From assembly GCF_002218005.2 (NCBI RefSeq), contig NZ_AP018679.1:372001-436000 (forward strand): a stretch of DNA of 64,000 nucleotides. The letters run 5' to 3'. Positions 37,197-45,231 of this stretch are shown here, one piece after another. The stretch comes from Vibrio algivorus. GTDB taxonomy: Bacteria; Pseudomonadota; Gammaproteobacteria; Enterobacterales; Vibrionaceae. The stretch's first letter is position 1. The number at the start of each line of letters is the position of its first letter. The notes under the pieces were generated by a model, which was given only the letters and a program-made list of their open reading frames with translations, was not told where the DNA came from and ran no database searches. A program made the position numbers and the translations under genes.

Positions 37197-38417
37197 TTAG
37201 ATTTGATGGGCTTTTTTTAATTCCTCCCAAGCTCTATTCGATTCTTTTTTGTTGGCTTCTGTTAGCCATTTTCCATACACCTTCGCAATCATCGTGATAT
37301 TGGCGTGCCCCATTTGTTGGGCCAAGTAACTCACATTGACATTAGCAAAAGTGATCATCCAACTGGCGTAAGTGTGCCGTAGTTGGTATTGATTACGGTG
37401 CTCAACTCCCGCCTTCTTACAATGAAACCGCCAAGTTCTACCAAGAGCGTGCTTACAGTAATAATCGTAATCACTGCCTTTTTGGTGTCTTACCGCTTTA
37501 GGGTTGAATACAAACCTGATGCTATCTTTTCTATAGGTTTTATCTGGCAGTTCTACATCATAAATTTTAGCGGGATAGAGGTAGGTTAGTTTCATTTGAG
37601 ATTTTAATGCTTCTATTGCTGGTGGCATTAAATCAACAATTCTATCTTTATCCGTTTTTGTGGTTTTCAGGCCGCGCTTGTCATAAGTTGATCGCCTAAC
37701 AACAATGGTTTTTTTGTCAAAGTCCACATCCTCCCAAGCTAAGGCACATAGCTCACCAGAACGAAGCCCAGTGTAAGCAAATAAAGTGTATATATTCCGA
37801 TGTTGCTCTTGAGCAAATGAAGCGATGATCTGGTTGAATTCATTAATCGAGAATGGGCGAATATCAGATTCATATTCCTTTACACGCAATAAGTGTTCGG
37901 AAAAGTCTTTATCGACATACTCCATTCGGTGCAACCAAGTTAAAAATGATTTTATCGTAACTAGATATCGATTTACCGTACGAGCGGCACGACCAGAGGC
38001 AAAGTCGTTTCTGAATTGCTCTAGCGAACGAGGTGATAGGGTGTTGCAGTGTCGCTTACTGCCGTAAATAGAAATAAACGTACGTAATACAGTTGAATAC
38101 TTTCTAAAAGTTGAAGAACGTATATTGTGCTGTTTGTGTTCTAGATATTTTTCGGCAAGCTCACCCAGTTCTTGTGATCTAGGTTTACCTGTTGCATGTT
38201 TTGAATTTGGGAAATGATAGGCGTAGTTAAAATTGCCTATTTTAATTTCGTAAAGTATTGCTTCTCGTTTTTGCTTTGCGAAAGTGATGTTTTGCTTTGT
38301 TGGTGGGATCCCGAGCGTTTCTCTGTAGCGCTTACCATTTTGATAAAATACTATTCGGAGCGATCCCCCGTTTAACTCAACCCCAGTTGGTAGCTTTATT
38401 GCTTGCTTCTGTACCAT
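37197..38417 (-). CDS. int: Prophage tyrosine integrase
   Basis: A 406-residue tyrosine recombinase. It has an N-terminal arm-binding region, a SAM-like core-binding domain (about 85-180) and a catalytic domain. Active-site residues are R219 (TGLRSGEL), YQLRHT with R347 (a Tyr replaces the usual His of HxxR), H371 (MGHAN) and Y381 (KVYGKW). It would integrate and excise the prophage at the site after tdh. The ATG at 38417 has GAGGAG 8 bases upstream. Its start lies within the upstream excisionase-like gene. Confidence 0.92.
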   Translation of the reverse strand: MVQKQAIKLPTGVELNGGSLRIVFYQNGKRYRETLGIPPTKQNITFAKQKREAILYEIKIGNFNYAYHFPNSKHATGKPRSQELGELAEKYLEHKQHNIRSSTFRKYSTVLRTFISIYGSKRHCNTLSPRSLEQFRNDFASGRAARTVNRYLVTIKSFLTWLHRMEYVDKDFSEHLLRVKEYESDIRPFSINEFNQIIASFAQEQHRNIYTLFAYTGLRSGELCALAWEDVDFDKKTIVVRRSTYDKRGLKTTKTDKDRIVDLMPPAIEALKSQMKLTYLYPAKIYDVELPDKTYRKDSIRFVFNPKAVRHQKGSDYDYYCKHALGRTWRFHCKKAGVEHRNQYQLRHTYASWMITFANVNVSYLAQQMGHANITMIAKVYGKWLTEANKKESNRAWEELKKAHQI

Positions 38418-38575
38418 CGATCCCACTCCTCAGTATCAACAACCCATTCGCCTTTGTCTTTTTTCATAACGTGCGGTGGGTAGTAACCTTCAATAGCCCT
38501 AGTGCGCAAAGTTTTTGCACAATAACCAACATGCTCAGCATGCTTTTTTAATGTGATGACGGCTGCTCTAGGCAT
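38396..38575 (-). CDS. xis: Probable excisionase (small DNA-binding protein)
   Basis: A 59-residue protein beginning MPRAAVITLKKHAEHVGYCA. It has a helix-turn-helix-like core and the pattern LRTRAIEGYYPPHV...WVVDTEEWDRWY, as in AlpA/Xis-type winged-helix proteins. GGAGG precedes the ATG by 4 bases. It overlaps the integrase start by 22 bases, the usual int-xis arrangement. The product assignment is by size, motif and position. Confidence 0.75.
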   Translation of the reverse strand: MPRAAVITLKKHAEHVGYCAKTLRTRAIEGYYPPHVMKKDKGEWVVDTEEWDRWYRSKQ

Positions 38576-38610
38576 GAAGCCTCCTTATATATGAATATTG
38601 AAAAAGAACA

Positions 38611-38638
38611 CCCACCCAATCAAAATGAAATAGGTGGG
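38611..38638 (-). terminator. Possible terminator in the leftward operon
   Basis: CCCACC / GGTGGG with a 16-base loop, followed on the minus strand by a T-rich run. It lies between the gene at 38658 and the excisionase gene. Confidence 0.5.
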
Positions 38639-38657
38639 AAAGCTTATTAAAATTGAA

Positions 38658-38903
38658 TTATTTTGATTGGCCTGGCTTTTTACATAGAAAGGTAAGGGCT
38701 GTTTGGTATAGCTTTTCTGGTACCACCCAATTTCCATATTTATCAATCTCGATAATATGGTTCATATCAGGTGTCAGTTTGTTTGCTAACCAATATGGCT
38801 GTTGTGGGTTACGAGAGGGCGTAACCTTGTATCCTTTACTTTCTAAGTGTTGTAAAAAAGCCCCAGTTAACTGAGGCTCCACTTTTAGCTGTGATAATTT
38901 CAT
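38658..38903 (-). CDS. Prophage protein of unknown function
   Basis: An 81-residue soluble protein with no recognised domain. It ends just after VVPEKLYQTALTFLCKK. It lies 3 bases after the Gp157 gene in the leftward early operon and has AGTAGTC-poor but usable spacing upstream. Reality is supported mainly by its position and by the lack of any gap. Confidence 0.65.
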   Translation of the reverse strand: MKLSQLKVEPQLTGAFLQHLESKGYKVTPSRNPQQPYWLANKLTPDMNHIIEIDKYGNWVVPEKLYQTALTFLCKKPGQSK

Positions 38904-38906
38904 AGA

Positions 38907-39434
38907 CTACTTTCTCAAAACGACCTGTTGAGGTTGGCTTTCATAATGAGCAAAGTCCAAAACTTCACCAGAATCTAATGCGGCTTTAATCGCTTCTTCA
39001 TCAGGTACAAATCGAACCTCTCGACGGCGAAAGCGCTCTGGTAATTTACTTTCATCGTATTTAAGTTTTGAGGGATTGTTTTTTATATAAAATGTACCGT
39101 AAGCGCCTTTCATTTTTTCCACTTCTAGCTTCTGGAATAAACTTAAAAGGGGGTAGGTCAATCGAGTACGCTCATCTTTTAAACTTTTGGCTCTATCTGC
39201 GTATGGCTTGGCTTGCTCTGCATAAACTTTCTTTTCAGCTTCAGCCAGTTTTGCCGCTGTTTCTAACTTATCCATATAACGACGATAGGCCATTAACTTG
39301 TCATCGATGCTGCATTCAATACCGGCTAAGTTATCGGCAATGGTCTGTTGATCCCATTCTTGCTCCTTAGCCATTTCAAGCAAGTTATGGACCTGCTGAG
39401 TGATATCATTCATAGATTCAGTCGTATTAGCCAT
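38907..39434 (-). CDS. Siphovirus Gp157-like protein
   Basis: A 175-residue protein rich in charged helices (about 30-90 probably coiled coil; AEAEKKVYAEQAKPYADRAKSLKDERTRL in parts). The C-terminal part is YGTFYIKNNPSKLKYDESKLPERF. The layout matches the Gp157 family of phages, often encoded beside recombination genes and reported from memory in Streptococcus phages to affect phage resistance. It overlaps the annealing-protein gene by 8 bases. Confidence 0.75.
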   Translation of the reverse strand: MANTTESMNDITQQVHNLLEMAKEQEWDQQTIADNLAGIECSIDDKLMAYRRYMDKLETAAKLAEAEKKVYAEQAKPYADRAKSLKDERTRLTYPLLSLFQKLEVEKMKGAYGTFYIKNNPSKLKYDESKLPERFRRREVRFVPDEEAIKAALDSGEVLDFAHYESQPQQVVLRK

Positions 39435-41925
39435 TTGCTTGCTCCTTATCGGTTTGCTTTAAATCTTTACTGAAATCATTCAATGCACTTTGGGCTTTAT
39501 CAGCGATGCTTTGAATGGCTTTTTCTTTTTTGCGTTTACTATCTTCATCGCGAGCCGGATAGGCTTCTAGCGCTGCTTTCGCTAGCTTTTCTAGTCGCTT
39601 AATCTCAGCTAAGGACGGTGCGGTTTCGAATTTGTCTGTGTAGGTTTTTGCTTTTTGAAGTGCGGATTCCGCCACTTGCCCGTCAAATTCAAGACTTCTA
39701 ACTTGTCGGTTTGCAAATTGAACTTGTTCTGTTTTGTTGATCAGGTCACCGTCATAGGTTCCCAAGTAAACATCAGCACAGATACCAACCATCGACATAG
39801 CTTTACCTAAAGCATCAGAAAGCGATTTTTTCTCGACTTCATCATCGTGAACAAAGTAACCGCCTCGGGCTAGGTATAGCTTTCTAGTATCGCCATACTG
39901 AGTAAGTGACACTTTTTGCCCTTCGTGCATATACCAGAACTCAATTTCCATTTTATGAATTTGCTCAAAGTGGCTAGTGATCTCGCCGTTCATTACAATT
40001 GGTGCACCAGTATCAATCCATTCACGAAGTACTTTATAACCCCAACCAATTCCTACTGGCCCCCAGATTTCAGTAGCTTTCATCAATCGATATTGAGTTT
40101 TAATCGACAGACGGCCATTTACATCCGGAGAGGCGTAGCTTAAATCGGTTTTAAAGCCCTTCATCCATAAAGCTAGATGTGGATTCTTTTGATAGTCTTC
40201 CGGCAAATCTGCAATTGTTACTACTTCGGATAAAATAGGTTCGTTTGCTGGCTCTTTTTCTACGGCTTTTTGAACTTCGGCAGGTACAGGTTCTTGCTCT
40301 TTAACTTCTGAATATTCTTTTTCAACTTTCTGAGCTTTAGGCTCTGTTGTTGGCTTTTGTTCAACAGTCGGTTGTAGTTTAGTTACCTCGCTTTTTAGTT
40401 CTTCTGCAAACATTGACGGAGTAAACAGAGCTACAAAATCTTTAACGTTAGGCTCTAAATACATAGCATTACAGAATTGAAGATCATCAAGAGCATCCAT
40501 CAGTTTTTCTAAAATGGTATCTTCGCGGACATGCTTCATTATTGCTTCGTAAGCCATTTCAACTTCTGCATCTTTTGTTGTTGCTGATGGCCGTTTATCA
40601 AAGCGTTTACGAATTGCCATTTTTATTTCGTTATTTTCTTCACCGAGAATAACGGCATTCTGTTCAAAGCTTTCAACGTATGGACTGTGCGCGAACTTTT
40701 TGTAAAGGCTTAATGATGTGTCGAACTTCATTAGCTCATTTGCCACAATTTGTCCGGCGGCTTTGATAGCTTCTTTTTCAGTAATAAAGAATTCATCGCT
40801 GGGTTCTTTAGCACAACCAATGCGGTCTACATTTTTAGGGTTAACTTCAAACCCAAATGCAAAACCTTGGTCACCGTAATTGTGAGTAGTCAAAACAACA
40901 TTTACTTCATCACTTACATCGTAATAGGCGGCTTTAATTATTGGCTCATACACTGAATCATTAGCTGCTGTTATTCCGAGAGCTTTTTCAATGTTCTTTT
41001 TTGCTTCAATGGTTTTTTCTGTTAGCGGTAAATCTGCTTGAGGAAGGTATTGCTCAAAGCTAGCGACACAAACATCACGTTGATAAAGTGCATCAACCGT
41101 TTGCATTGACTGGATATGCTCGATAACAAGCTTAGGGCTCTTATCATTAGGCCATATATCATTCATGTGGCTTTCAACAGTATCAAGAAAGTCAGAATAT
41201 ATTTGTACTGCATCTGGTAGCTGTCGATGCTCAGATAGTGCATCCATGATCTGCTCAACGGACCCTAGTTCTTTTTCATCGTCGAGTGTTTCAGCGATAA
41301 TGTCTTTGGGTTCTTCAAATTCACGATAAAAGTCATGAGCCAATAAAGCCGAAATAAACGAGGCTTCTTCATCGTTTACGTTTTGTTCATCGCGGAAATC
41401 TAAGAAGTCGCTTAATCGTGTGATCCCACTTTCAATTGCATCGTCACGATTATCTTCTAAGTGGTTGCGAGTCATAGGTTCGTGCTTTTCAAAATCATCA
41501 CACATGTACTTAAAGCCGTATGCAAATTCGTTATTGCTTACTTGCCGGATAAATACTTTGGTGCCTTTAAACTTATCGCCGTTGTTTTGGTATAGGAACT
41601 GTGAGGTTTCGGTATCACAAGTTTCATCGCTGTAAGTGCCGTTATCTAGTAGTTCAACTTGATTAGTTTCGGCTTCTAAATCAATAGATAGGGCGTTGAA
41701 TTCTTCTTCTGTAATACGTTGGAGCTGTGGGTTCTTGTACCAATCACCATACGTTAATTCAGTTTTAGAGAAATTATCATCTTGATTTTCCATCAATACT
41801 TTTGCAGCTTCTTTTGCATCCGCCTGGGTTTCACCTTTTACCGGAAACTCAAAAGAAAGGCTGTTACCTTCGGGGTGTTTTGATGATTTACGTTCACATT
41901 TTGCGATAAAGAATTTAATTGCCAT
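39427..41925 (-). CDS. Very large protein with annealing-protein-like C-terminus
   Basis: An 832-residue protein. Residues about 600-760 look like phage single-strand annealing proteins of the Rad52/Erf kind: TQYRLMKATEIWGPVGIGWGYKV, KVSLTQYGDTRKLYL and KKSLSDALGKAMSMVGICADVYLGTYDG, in parts. The first 430 residues are unusual. Two similar blocks, near 123-178 (VFIRQVSNNEFAYGFKY) and 340-405 (VVLTTHNYGDQGFAFGFE), suggest an internal duplication. A Glu/Pro/Lys-rich linker spans about 520-590. A usual annealing protein is 200-300 residues. It is next to Gp157 in the leftward operon, as recombination genes are in lambda. Confidence 0.7.
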   Translation of the reverse strand: MAIKFFIAKCERKSSKHPEGNSLSFEFPVKGETQADAKEAAKVLMENQDDNFSKTELTYGDWYKNPQLQRITEEEFNALSIDLEAETNQVELLDNGTYSDETCDTETSQFLYQNNGDKFKGTKVFIRQVSNNEFAYGFKYMCDDFEKHEPMTRNHLEDNRDDAIESGITRLSDFLDFRDEQNVNDEEASFISALLAHDFYREFEEPKDIIAETLDDEKELGSVEQIMDALSEHRQLPDAVQIYSDFLDTVESHMNDIWPNDKSPKLVIEHIQSMQTVDALYQRDVCVASFEQYLPQADLPLTEKTIEAKKNIEKALGITAANDSVYEPIIKAAYYDVSDEVNVVLTTHNYGDQGFAFGFEVNPKNVDRIGCAKEPSDEFFITEKEAIKAAGQIVANELMKFDTSLSLYKKFAHSPYVESFEQNAVILGEENNEIKMAIRKRFDKRPSATTKDAEVEMAYEAIMKHVREDTILEKLMDALDDLQFCNAMYLEPNVKDFVALFTPSMFAEELKSEVTKLQPTVEQKPTTEPKAQKVEKEYSEVKEQEPVPAEVQKAVEKEPANEPILSEVVTIADLPEDYQKNPHLALWMKGFKTDLSYASPDVNGRLSIKTQYRLMKATEIWGPVGIGWGYKVLREWIDTGAPIVMNGEITSHFEQIHKMEIEFWYMHEGQKVSLTQYGDTRKLYLARGGYFVHDDEVEKKSLSDALGKAMSMVGICADVYLGTYDGDLINKTEQVQFANRQVRSLEFDGQVAESALQKAKTYTDKFETAPSLAEIKRLEKLAKAALEAYPARDEDSKRKKEKAIQSIADKAQSALNDFSKDLKQTDKEQANG

Positions 41926-41935
41926 TGATAGCTCC

Positions 41936-42130
41936 TTAGACGGCTTTTAAGCCTTGAATTTTAATTGATGAAATAACGTCGAAGTGGTCATTGCGCATAG
42001 GGCCAACATGCCAGCCATGCGTTTTGCAGTAGCGATGCATGGCCGCTCGATTAGGTAGCTTTTTTAGTTTTTCTATTCGCAACGCATAGTTTTTAGGGGT
42101 TAGTTTTTCAGTCATAGCGTTGTAACTCAC
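41936..42130 (-). CDS. Small prophage protein of unknown function
   Basis: A 64-residue basic protein if started at GTG 42130, or 59 residues from ATG 42115 (MTEKLTPKNYALRIEKLKK). The second choice reduces the overlap with the preceding gene from 23 to 8 bases. It contains a His/Cys-containing stretch MHRYCKTHGWHVGPMRNDHFDV. No family recognised. Confidence 0.6.
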   Translation of the reverse strand: MSYNAMTEKLTPKNYALRIEKLKKLPNRAAMHRYCKTHGWHVGPMRNDHFDVISSIKIQGLKAV

Positions 42131-42452
42131 TTAGCTCTTGTTCCGTATCGTTAGAAACGAGCAGTTCAGCAGCTTTTATAAGTTCGCCGTGCATTGATGC
42201 GAGTTTTTCAGAAAACCAAAGCGTGTAATCTTTACAGCTATTGAGCTTTTCAGGTTTACCCTCATAAATGAGCGTTAGAATTGCATCGTTAAGATTTCCG
42301 ATTTCATCTGTTTGATATTCAAAAAGGTAGGTTCTGAGTTTTGCCAAATTTGAGGCATTAAAAAGGGCTTCCACATTTTCGTTAAGAAGCCCTTTGAACT
42401 CAGTACTATTTTTATCAATGGGAATATCATATTTATCAACTTGTTCGATCAT
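42108..42452 (-). CDS. Prophage protein of unknown function
   Basis: A 114-residue acidic, largely helical protein (LLNENVEALFNASNLAKLRTYLFEYQTDEIGN, in parts). It is the second gene of the leftward early operon. No family recognised. CGGAG lies just upstream of its start. Confidence 0.65.
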   Translation of the reverse strand: MIEQVDKYDIPIDKNSTEFKGLLNENVEALFNASNLAKLRTYLFEYQTDEIGNLNDAILTLIYEGKPEKLNSCKDYTLWFSEKLASMHGELIKAAELLVSNDTEQELSELQRYD

Positions 42453-42512
42453 TTGATATACTCCGGTTGTTACCCTTTCTGCTTGTTTGGCGACGGTAAG
42501 AAAGGGTGGTGT

Positions 42513-42541
42513 GGGCCTCTCAGAAATGGGAGGCCTTTTAA
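42513..42541. terminator. Hairpin between leftward early genes
   Basis: GGGCCTCT / GGGAGGCCTTTTA forms a stem of about 7 bp with a T-run only on the plus strand. It may end rightward antisense transcription, or act as a leftward attenuator without a T-run. Confidence 0.45.
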
Positions 42542-42798
42542 TTGTCTTTAAATACTAAAGATTCCCAGTTCGATACATAATTTGATAAATGGTTGTGATT
42601 GGCCACTCGGATAACATCTTCTTTGTTTGCACCGGCTATATGTGCCTCTTTCAACCACTCGACAAAAGTGTGTGGTGTTTGTTTGAATTCGCTAACACTC
42701 CAAACTCGTTTTACAAAAGTGCTTGTACAATCAATTCCCCCACTGGGCTTATAAATTAAGCTCCCATTTTCATGTAAGTAATATTCACCGTAGTCCAT
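42538..42798 (-). CDS. First gene of the leftward early operon, unknown
   Basis: An 86-residue protein (MDYGEYYLHENGSLIYKPSGG). AGGAG precedes the start at 42798. In lambda this place belongs to N, but this protein is not arginine-rich and has no N-like motif. Function unknown. It is separated from its promoter by a 200-base leader that contains a boxA-like sequence. Confidence 0.65.
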   Translation of the reverse strand: MDYGEYYLHENGSLIYKPSGGIDCTSTFVKRVWSVSEFKQTPHTFVEWLKEAHIAGANKEDVIRVANHNHLSNYVSNWESLVFKDN

Positions 42799-42960
42799 AA
42801 GATCTCCTATTTAAATTCCAAAGCACCCACCTAGATGATTTGAAATTGGCACTCAATGAATGCCAATAACTAGCGTGTCTTTAGCTCACGAACGCACACT
42901 GTGCTCAAGACCAAGGTATTTCTCTTGCTTGGTAAACGTGGCTCACGCTTTCTGTTCGTA

Positions 42961-42973
42961 TTTTTAAAGAGCG
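42961..42973 (-). promoter_or_regulatory. boxA-like antitermination element in the leftward leader
   Basis: The minus strand reads CGCTCTTTAAAAA, matching the boxA consensus CGCTCTT(T)A used by lambda nut sites and rRNA leaders. About 15 bases downstream is a small CGTG-AGC-CACG hairpin that could play the part of boxB. It lies between the predicted PL promoter and the first gene. Confidence 0.6.
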
Positions 42974-42996
42974 GTGTTTTTCTTTGATGTTGAAAA

Positions 42997-43036
42997 TGTA
43001 CCATAAGTACATGTAATGTAAAGTACTGAAAGTACA
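42997..43036. promoter_or_regulatory. Leftward operators OL1/OL2 and PL promoter
   Basis: Two 15-bp operators lie at 42997-43011 (TGTACCATAAGTACA) and 43022-43036 (reverse TGTACTTTCAGTACT), 25 bases apart. They match the three sites in front of cro. On the minus strand TTTACA and TACATT with a 16-base spacer overlap them and form a PL-like promoter for the leftward early genes. Confidence 0.75.
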
Positions 43037-43147
43037 TTTTTGAGGTGGTATTGTTTTAATGTTTGATTTTTAAAGAATTAAAAGTATAAAAAAACCGCCA
43101 CTTGGGCGGTTAGTTAGAAGGAGGCAGAGATTTGAAATGTAAGGCTC

Positions 43148-43432
43148 TTAGCTTTTTGTCCAATCTTTGGCATTTCGGCGCTTTTGTTGCTCAGTTGCTT
43201 TGTTCAACATGTCTTCGGTATTTACTTTTTGATAGGCAGATTCTCTCATGCGCTCTTTTATGACTTCGCGTTCTAGTTCATTTTCTATAGTTCGTCCTGC
43301 GATAAGAAGAATAAGACCTCCAACTAATGGAGAAAGGAGTAGGCTTAGCACAAAGAAACCAAATCCACTTCGGCCATATTTGGTAGCCAATGAACCAACT
43401 ATAATAGACAGAATAATCCAAAAAAACATCAT
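43148..43432 (-). CDS. Small membrane protein in the rex position
   Basis: A 94-residue protein with two N-terminal membrane helices (WIILSIIVGSLATKYG and GFGFFVLSLLLSPLVGGLILLIAG, in parts) and a charged cytoplasmic tail with many Glu/Arg/Lys. It lies directly after the CI repressor gene and before OL, where lambda has rexAB. It would be expressed in the lysogen. Superinfection exclusion is a reasonable guess, but no exclusion family is recognised. Confidence 0.7.
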   Translation of the reverse strand: MMFFWIILSIIVGSLATKYGRSGFGFFVLSLLLSPLVGGLILLIAGRTIENELEREVIKERMRESAYQKVNTEDMLNKATEQQKRRNAKDWTKS

Positions 43433-43517
43433 AGCATCACCTTATTTTTTAATGGTTCATTGCTTATCTGATTAATTTTAAACGTAATAATCTTTACTTT
43501 GTTTTGAGAGTATCAAA

Positions 43518-44198
43518 TTAAATCAATTTTAATTTAGCATCAATAACGACGCCTTCAATCCGACAGTTGTTGTTGATTGACATGATAGGGAAGCGGTCAT
43601 TTAATGGCTTCAAGAATTTTTGACCACTATCTATAATAAGTTTCTTGAATGTTGCCTCATTTACATCTACCAACTTTGCAACAACCAATTTTCCATTTTC
43701 AGGTTCAATAGTTGGGTCTACCAAAACTCTAGTACCAGGAGGGAAACTTACCCCTGTGGAACTCAGCATCGACTCACCTTCAACGGTAAGCCAAAACGAG
43801 CCTTTACCTGCCTTTTCAGTTGTTGGTAGGTATTCTGCGTCAGATAGATCAATGATGTCGCAAATTTCAGACCATTGCCCAGCTTGAACAGAACTAATCA
43901 ATGGAAATGAGTTTTTATATTCAAGGTTAATTTTCTGTTCAAGGTCAACATTACCTATTCCAGTACTTTCTCCGTATTGGAGCCAATAGACACTTACACC
44001 AAGCATTTTCGCTAGCTCAGCCATTTTTCCTTGTCTTGGCATTGATTCAGAGTTAAGCCACTTACTAACTGCCTTGGGGGTTACACCAAGCTTTTTAGCA
44101 ATAATAACGCCACGGCCATGATTATCTATTCCAGCGTCACTACAGGCTTGCGCTAACCTAGCTGAAAAATCATCACGCAATTTATCATTTTGAACCAT
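43518..44198 (-). CDS. cI: Prophage CI-type repressor (HTH plus S24 self-cleaving domain)
   Basis: A 226-residue LexA-like repressor. The N-terminal helix-turn-helix is at about 28-72 (AKKLGVTPKAVSKWLNSESMPRQGK, in parts). A S24 peptidase domain follows with cleavage site A106-G107 (SVQAGQW), catalytic Ser143 (VEGESML) and Lys185 (ATFKKL). DNA damage would trigger self-cleavage and induction, assuming RecA-stimulated behaviour. The start at 44198 is preferred; the frame runs to 44324 across the operators without support. A predicted -10 box puts the transcript start almost at the ATG. Confidence 0.92.
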   Translation of the reverse strand: MVQNDKLRDDFSARLAQACSDAGIDNHGRGVIIAKKLGVTPKAVSKWLNSESMPRQGKMAELAKMLGVSVYWLQYGESTGIGNVDLEQKINLEYKNSFPLISSVQAGQWSEICDIIDLSDAEYLPTTEKAGKGSFWLTVEGESMLSSTGVSFPPGTRVLVDPTIEPENGKLVVAKLVDVNEATFKKLIIDSGQKFLKPLNDRFPIMSINNNCRIEGVVIDAKLKLI

Positions 44199-44262
44199 AG
44201 GTACAATTGTATGTTGGTTTGACTGTACTATCAGTTCATGTTTATAATGTACCAAAAGTTCA
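44191..44262. promoter_or_regulatory. Rightward operators OR1-OR3 with PR and PRM promoters
   Basis: Three 15-bp operators of the form TGTACYNNN(A/G)GTTCA lie at 44191-44205 (inverted, over the cI start codon), 44224-44238 and 44248-44262. PR is TTGACT (44219-44224), 18 bases, TATAAT (44243-44248), overlapped by the two right sites. PRM on the minus strand has TACAAT at 44206-44211 and CTGATA 17 bases upstream. Confidence 0.85.
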
Positions 44263-44277
44263 CCTGAGGGTAATAAA

Positions 44278-44526
44278 ATGAAAATAACAATTGAAAAAAT
44301 CATTGAGGAGCTTGGCGGAAGCAATATTGCAAGGGTATGCCAAGTTACACCAAAAGCGGTCTCTAAGTGGAAGGCTAAAAATTGCCTGCCAAGAACAGTG
44401 ATTACTGGAGAATCGGATTATGCACAAAAAATTGAAATGTTATCGGGAAGTAAATTTCAAAGTGGAATGCTAATCGCTCTAACCAAGCAACAGCTAAAGA
44501 ATACCTCAATAGAAAAAACGGCATAA
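44278..44526 (+). CDS. cro: Cro-like repressor
   Basis: An 82-residue DNA-binding protein with helix-turn-helix GGSNIARVCQVTPKAVSKWKAKNCLP (in parts, residues 13-39). Its recognition helix VTPKAVSKW is the same as in the divergent CI, consistent with shared operators. It is the first gene from PR, 29 bases after the -10 box. GAGGG precedes the ATG. Confidence 0.85.
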   Translation: MKITIEKIIEELGGSNIARVCQVTPKAVSKWKAKNCLPRTVITGESDYAQKIEMLSGSKFQSGMLIALTKQQLKNTSIEKTA

Positions 44527-44548
44527 CCACACATTAAGGGTTAAGAGA

Positions 44549-45010
44549 GTGAATAAACGAGAAATGATAAAGGCTATTGCTGCAAGCCTTGGCCGTGGTG
44601 ACTCAAAAGGCACATTAGACGATGTAGCCGATGTTCTAGGCATGAATATTCATCAGCTAAAGAATCGTCTATACAACAAAAAAGGTCAGGACTTATCTTG
44701 TGAGCATTTATTGGAATTAACGGTGCAATCTAATTCATCGGCTATCGCTCAATACTTTGCAAGTGCGATAGGTCAAGTTGTGGTTGCTTTACCTGAGCCG
44801 GATATCGACACGGTTGATATGTTTGAGTGTCAACTTAAGTTAAACGCTGTTAAAGGACTTTTAGATATGACCATAGAAGAAGCCAGAAAAGACGGTGTTA
44901 TTGATCAAGAGGAACGTAAACAAATTGATGAACTGAAAACTCAATTTCAAGCGATGTTTGAGGGATTCATGATGAATTTAGATTCACTTTATACGGAGAG
45001 TATCCAATGA
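44549..45010 (+). CDS. CII-position phage regulatory protein
   Basis: A 153-residue protein. The N-terminal region looks like a helix-turn-helix (GTLDDVADVLGMNIHQLKNRLYNKKGQ, residues 21-47), and helical segments follow (MTIEEARKDGVIDQEERKQIDELKTQF in parts). It resembles the phage regulatory CII/YmfL-type proteins encoded after cro. The start is GTG 44549 with AAGGG upstream, or ATG 44564. It overlaps the next gene by 4 bases. Confidence 0.75.
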   Translation: MNKREMIKAIAASLGRGDSKGTLDDVADVLGMNIHQLKNRLYNKKGQDLSCEHLLELTVQSNSSAIAQYFASAIGQVVVALPEPDIDTVDMFECQLKLNAVKGLLDMTIEEARKDGVIDQEERKQIDELKTQFQAMFEGFMMNLDSLYTESIQ

Positions 45011-45231
45011 AAATAGGCCATATAGATAAATTTCAAGTTCCTGTGGCAGAAGTGATCAACATAACCGCCCCGATTCAAATTGAAATCAGACGTGATGGTG
45101 GCTGGGAAATTAAAACATTAAAGATCGCAGGAAATGATGTTGATTGTTTTCGAGGGCTAATTTACATACTTGAAGATAAGCAGCGTGAGTATGAAGAAAG
45201 CCAGAAAAAGAAAACGCCTCACACTTGGTGA
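45007..45231 (+). CDS. Small early prophage protein of unknown function
   Basis: A 74-residue protein (MKIGHIDKFQVPVAEVINITAPIQIE) that starts inside the end of the CII-like gene by an ATGA overlap. Its C-terminal codons overlap a GCCTCAC/GTGAGGC hairpin. No domain recognised. Confidence 0.65.
   Translation: MKIGHIDKFQVPVAEVINITAPIQIEIRRDGGWEIKTLKIAGNDVDCFRGLIYILEDKQREYEESQKKKTPHTW

Larger units (their letters stand above)
42799..43147. other. Leftward leader and operator region
   Basis: This 349-base gene-free stretch contains PL, two repressor operators and the boxA-like element annotated separately. The remaining bases (42799-42960) form a transcribed leader with no ORF that I can support. 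Confidence 0.6.
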
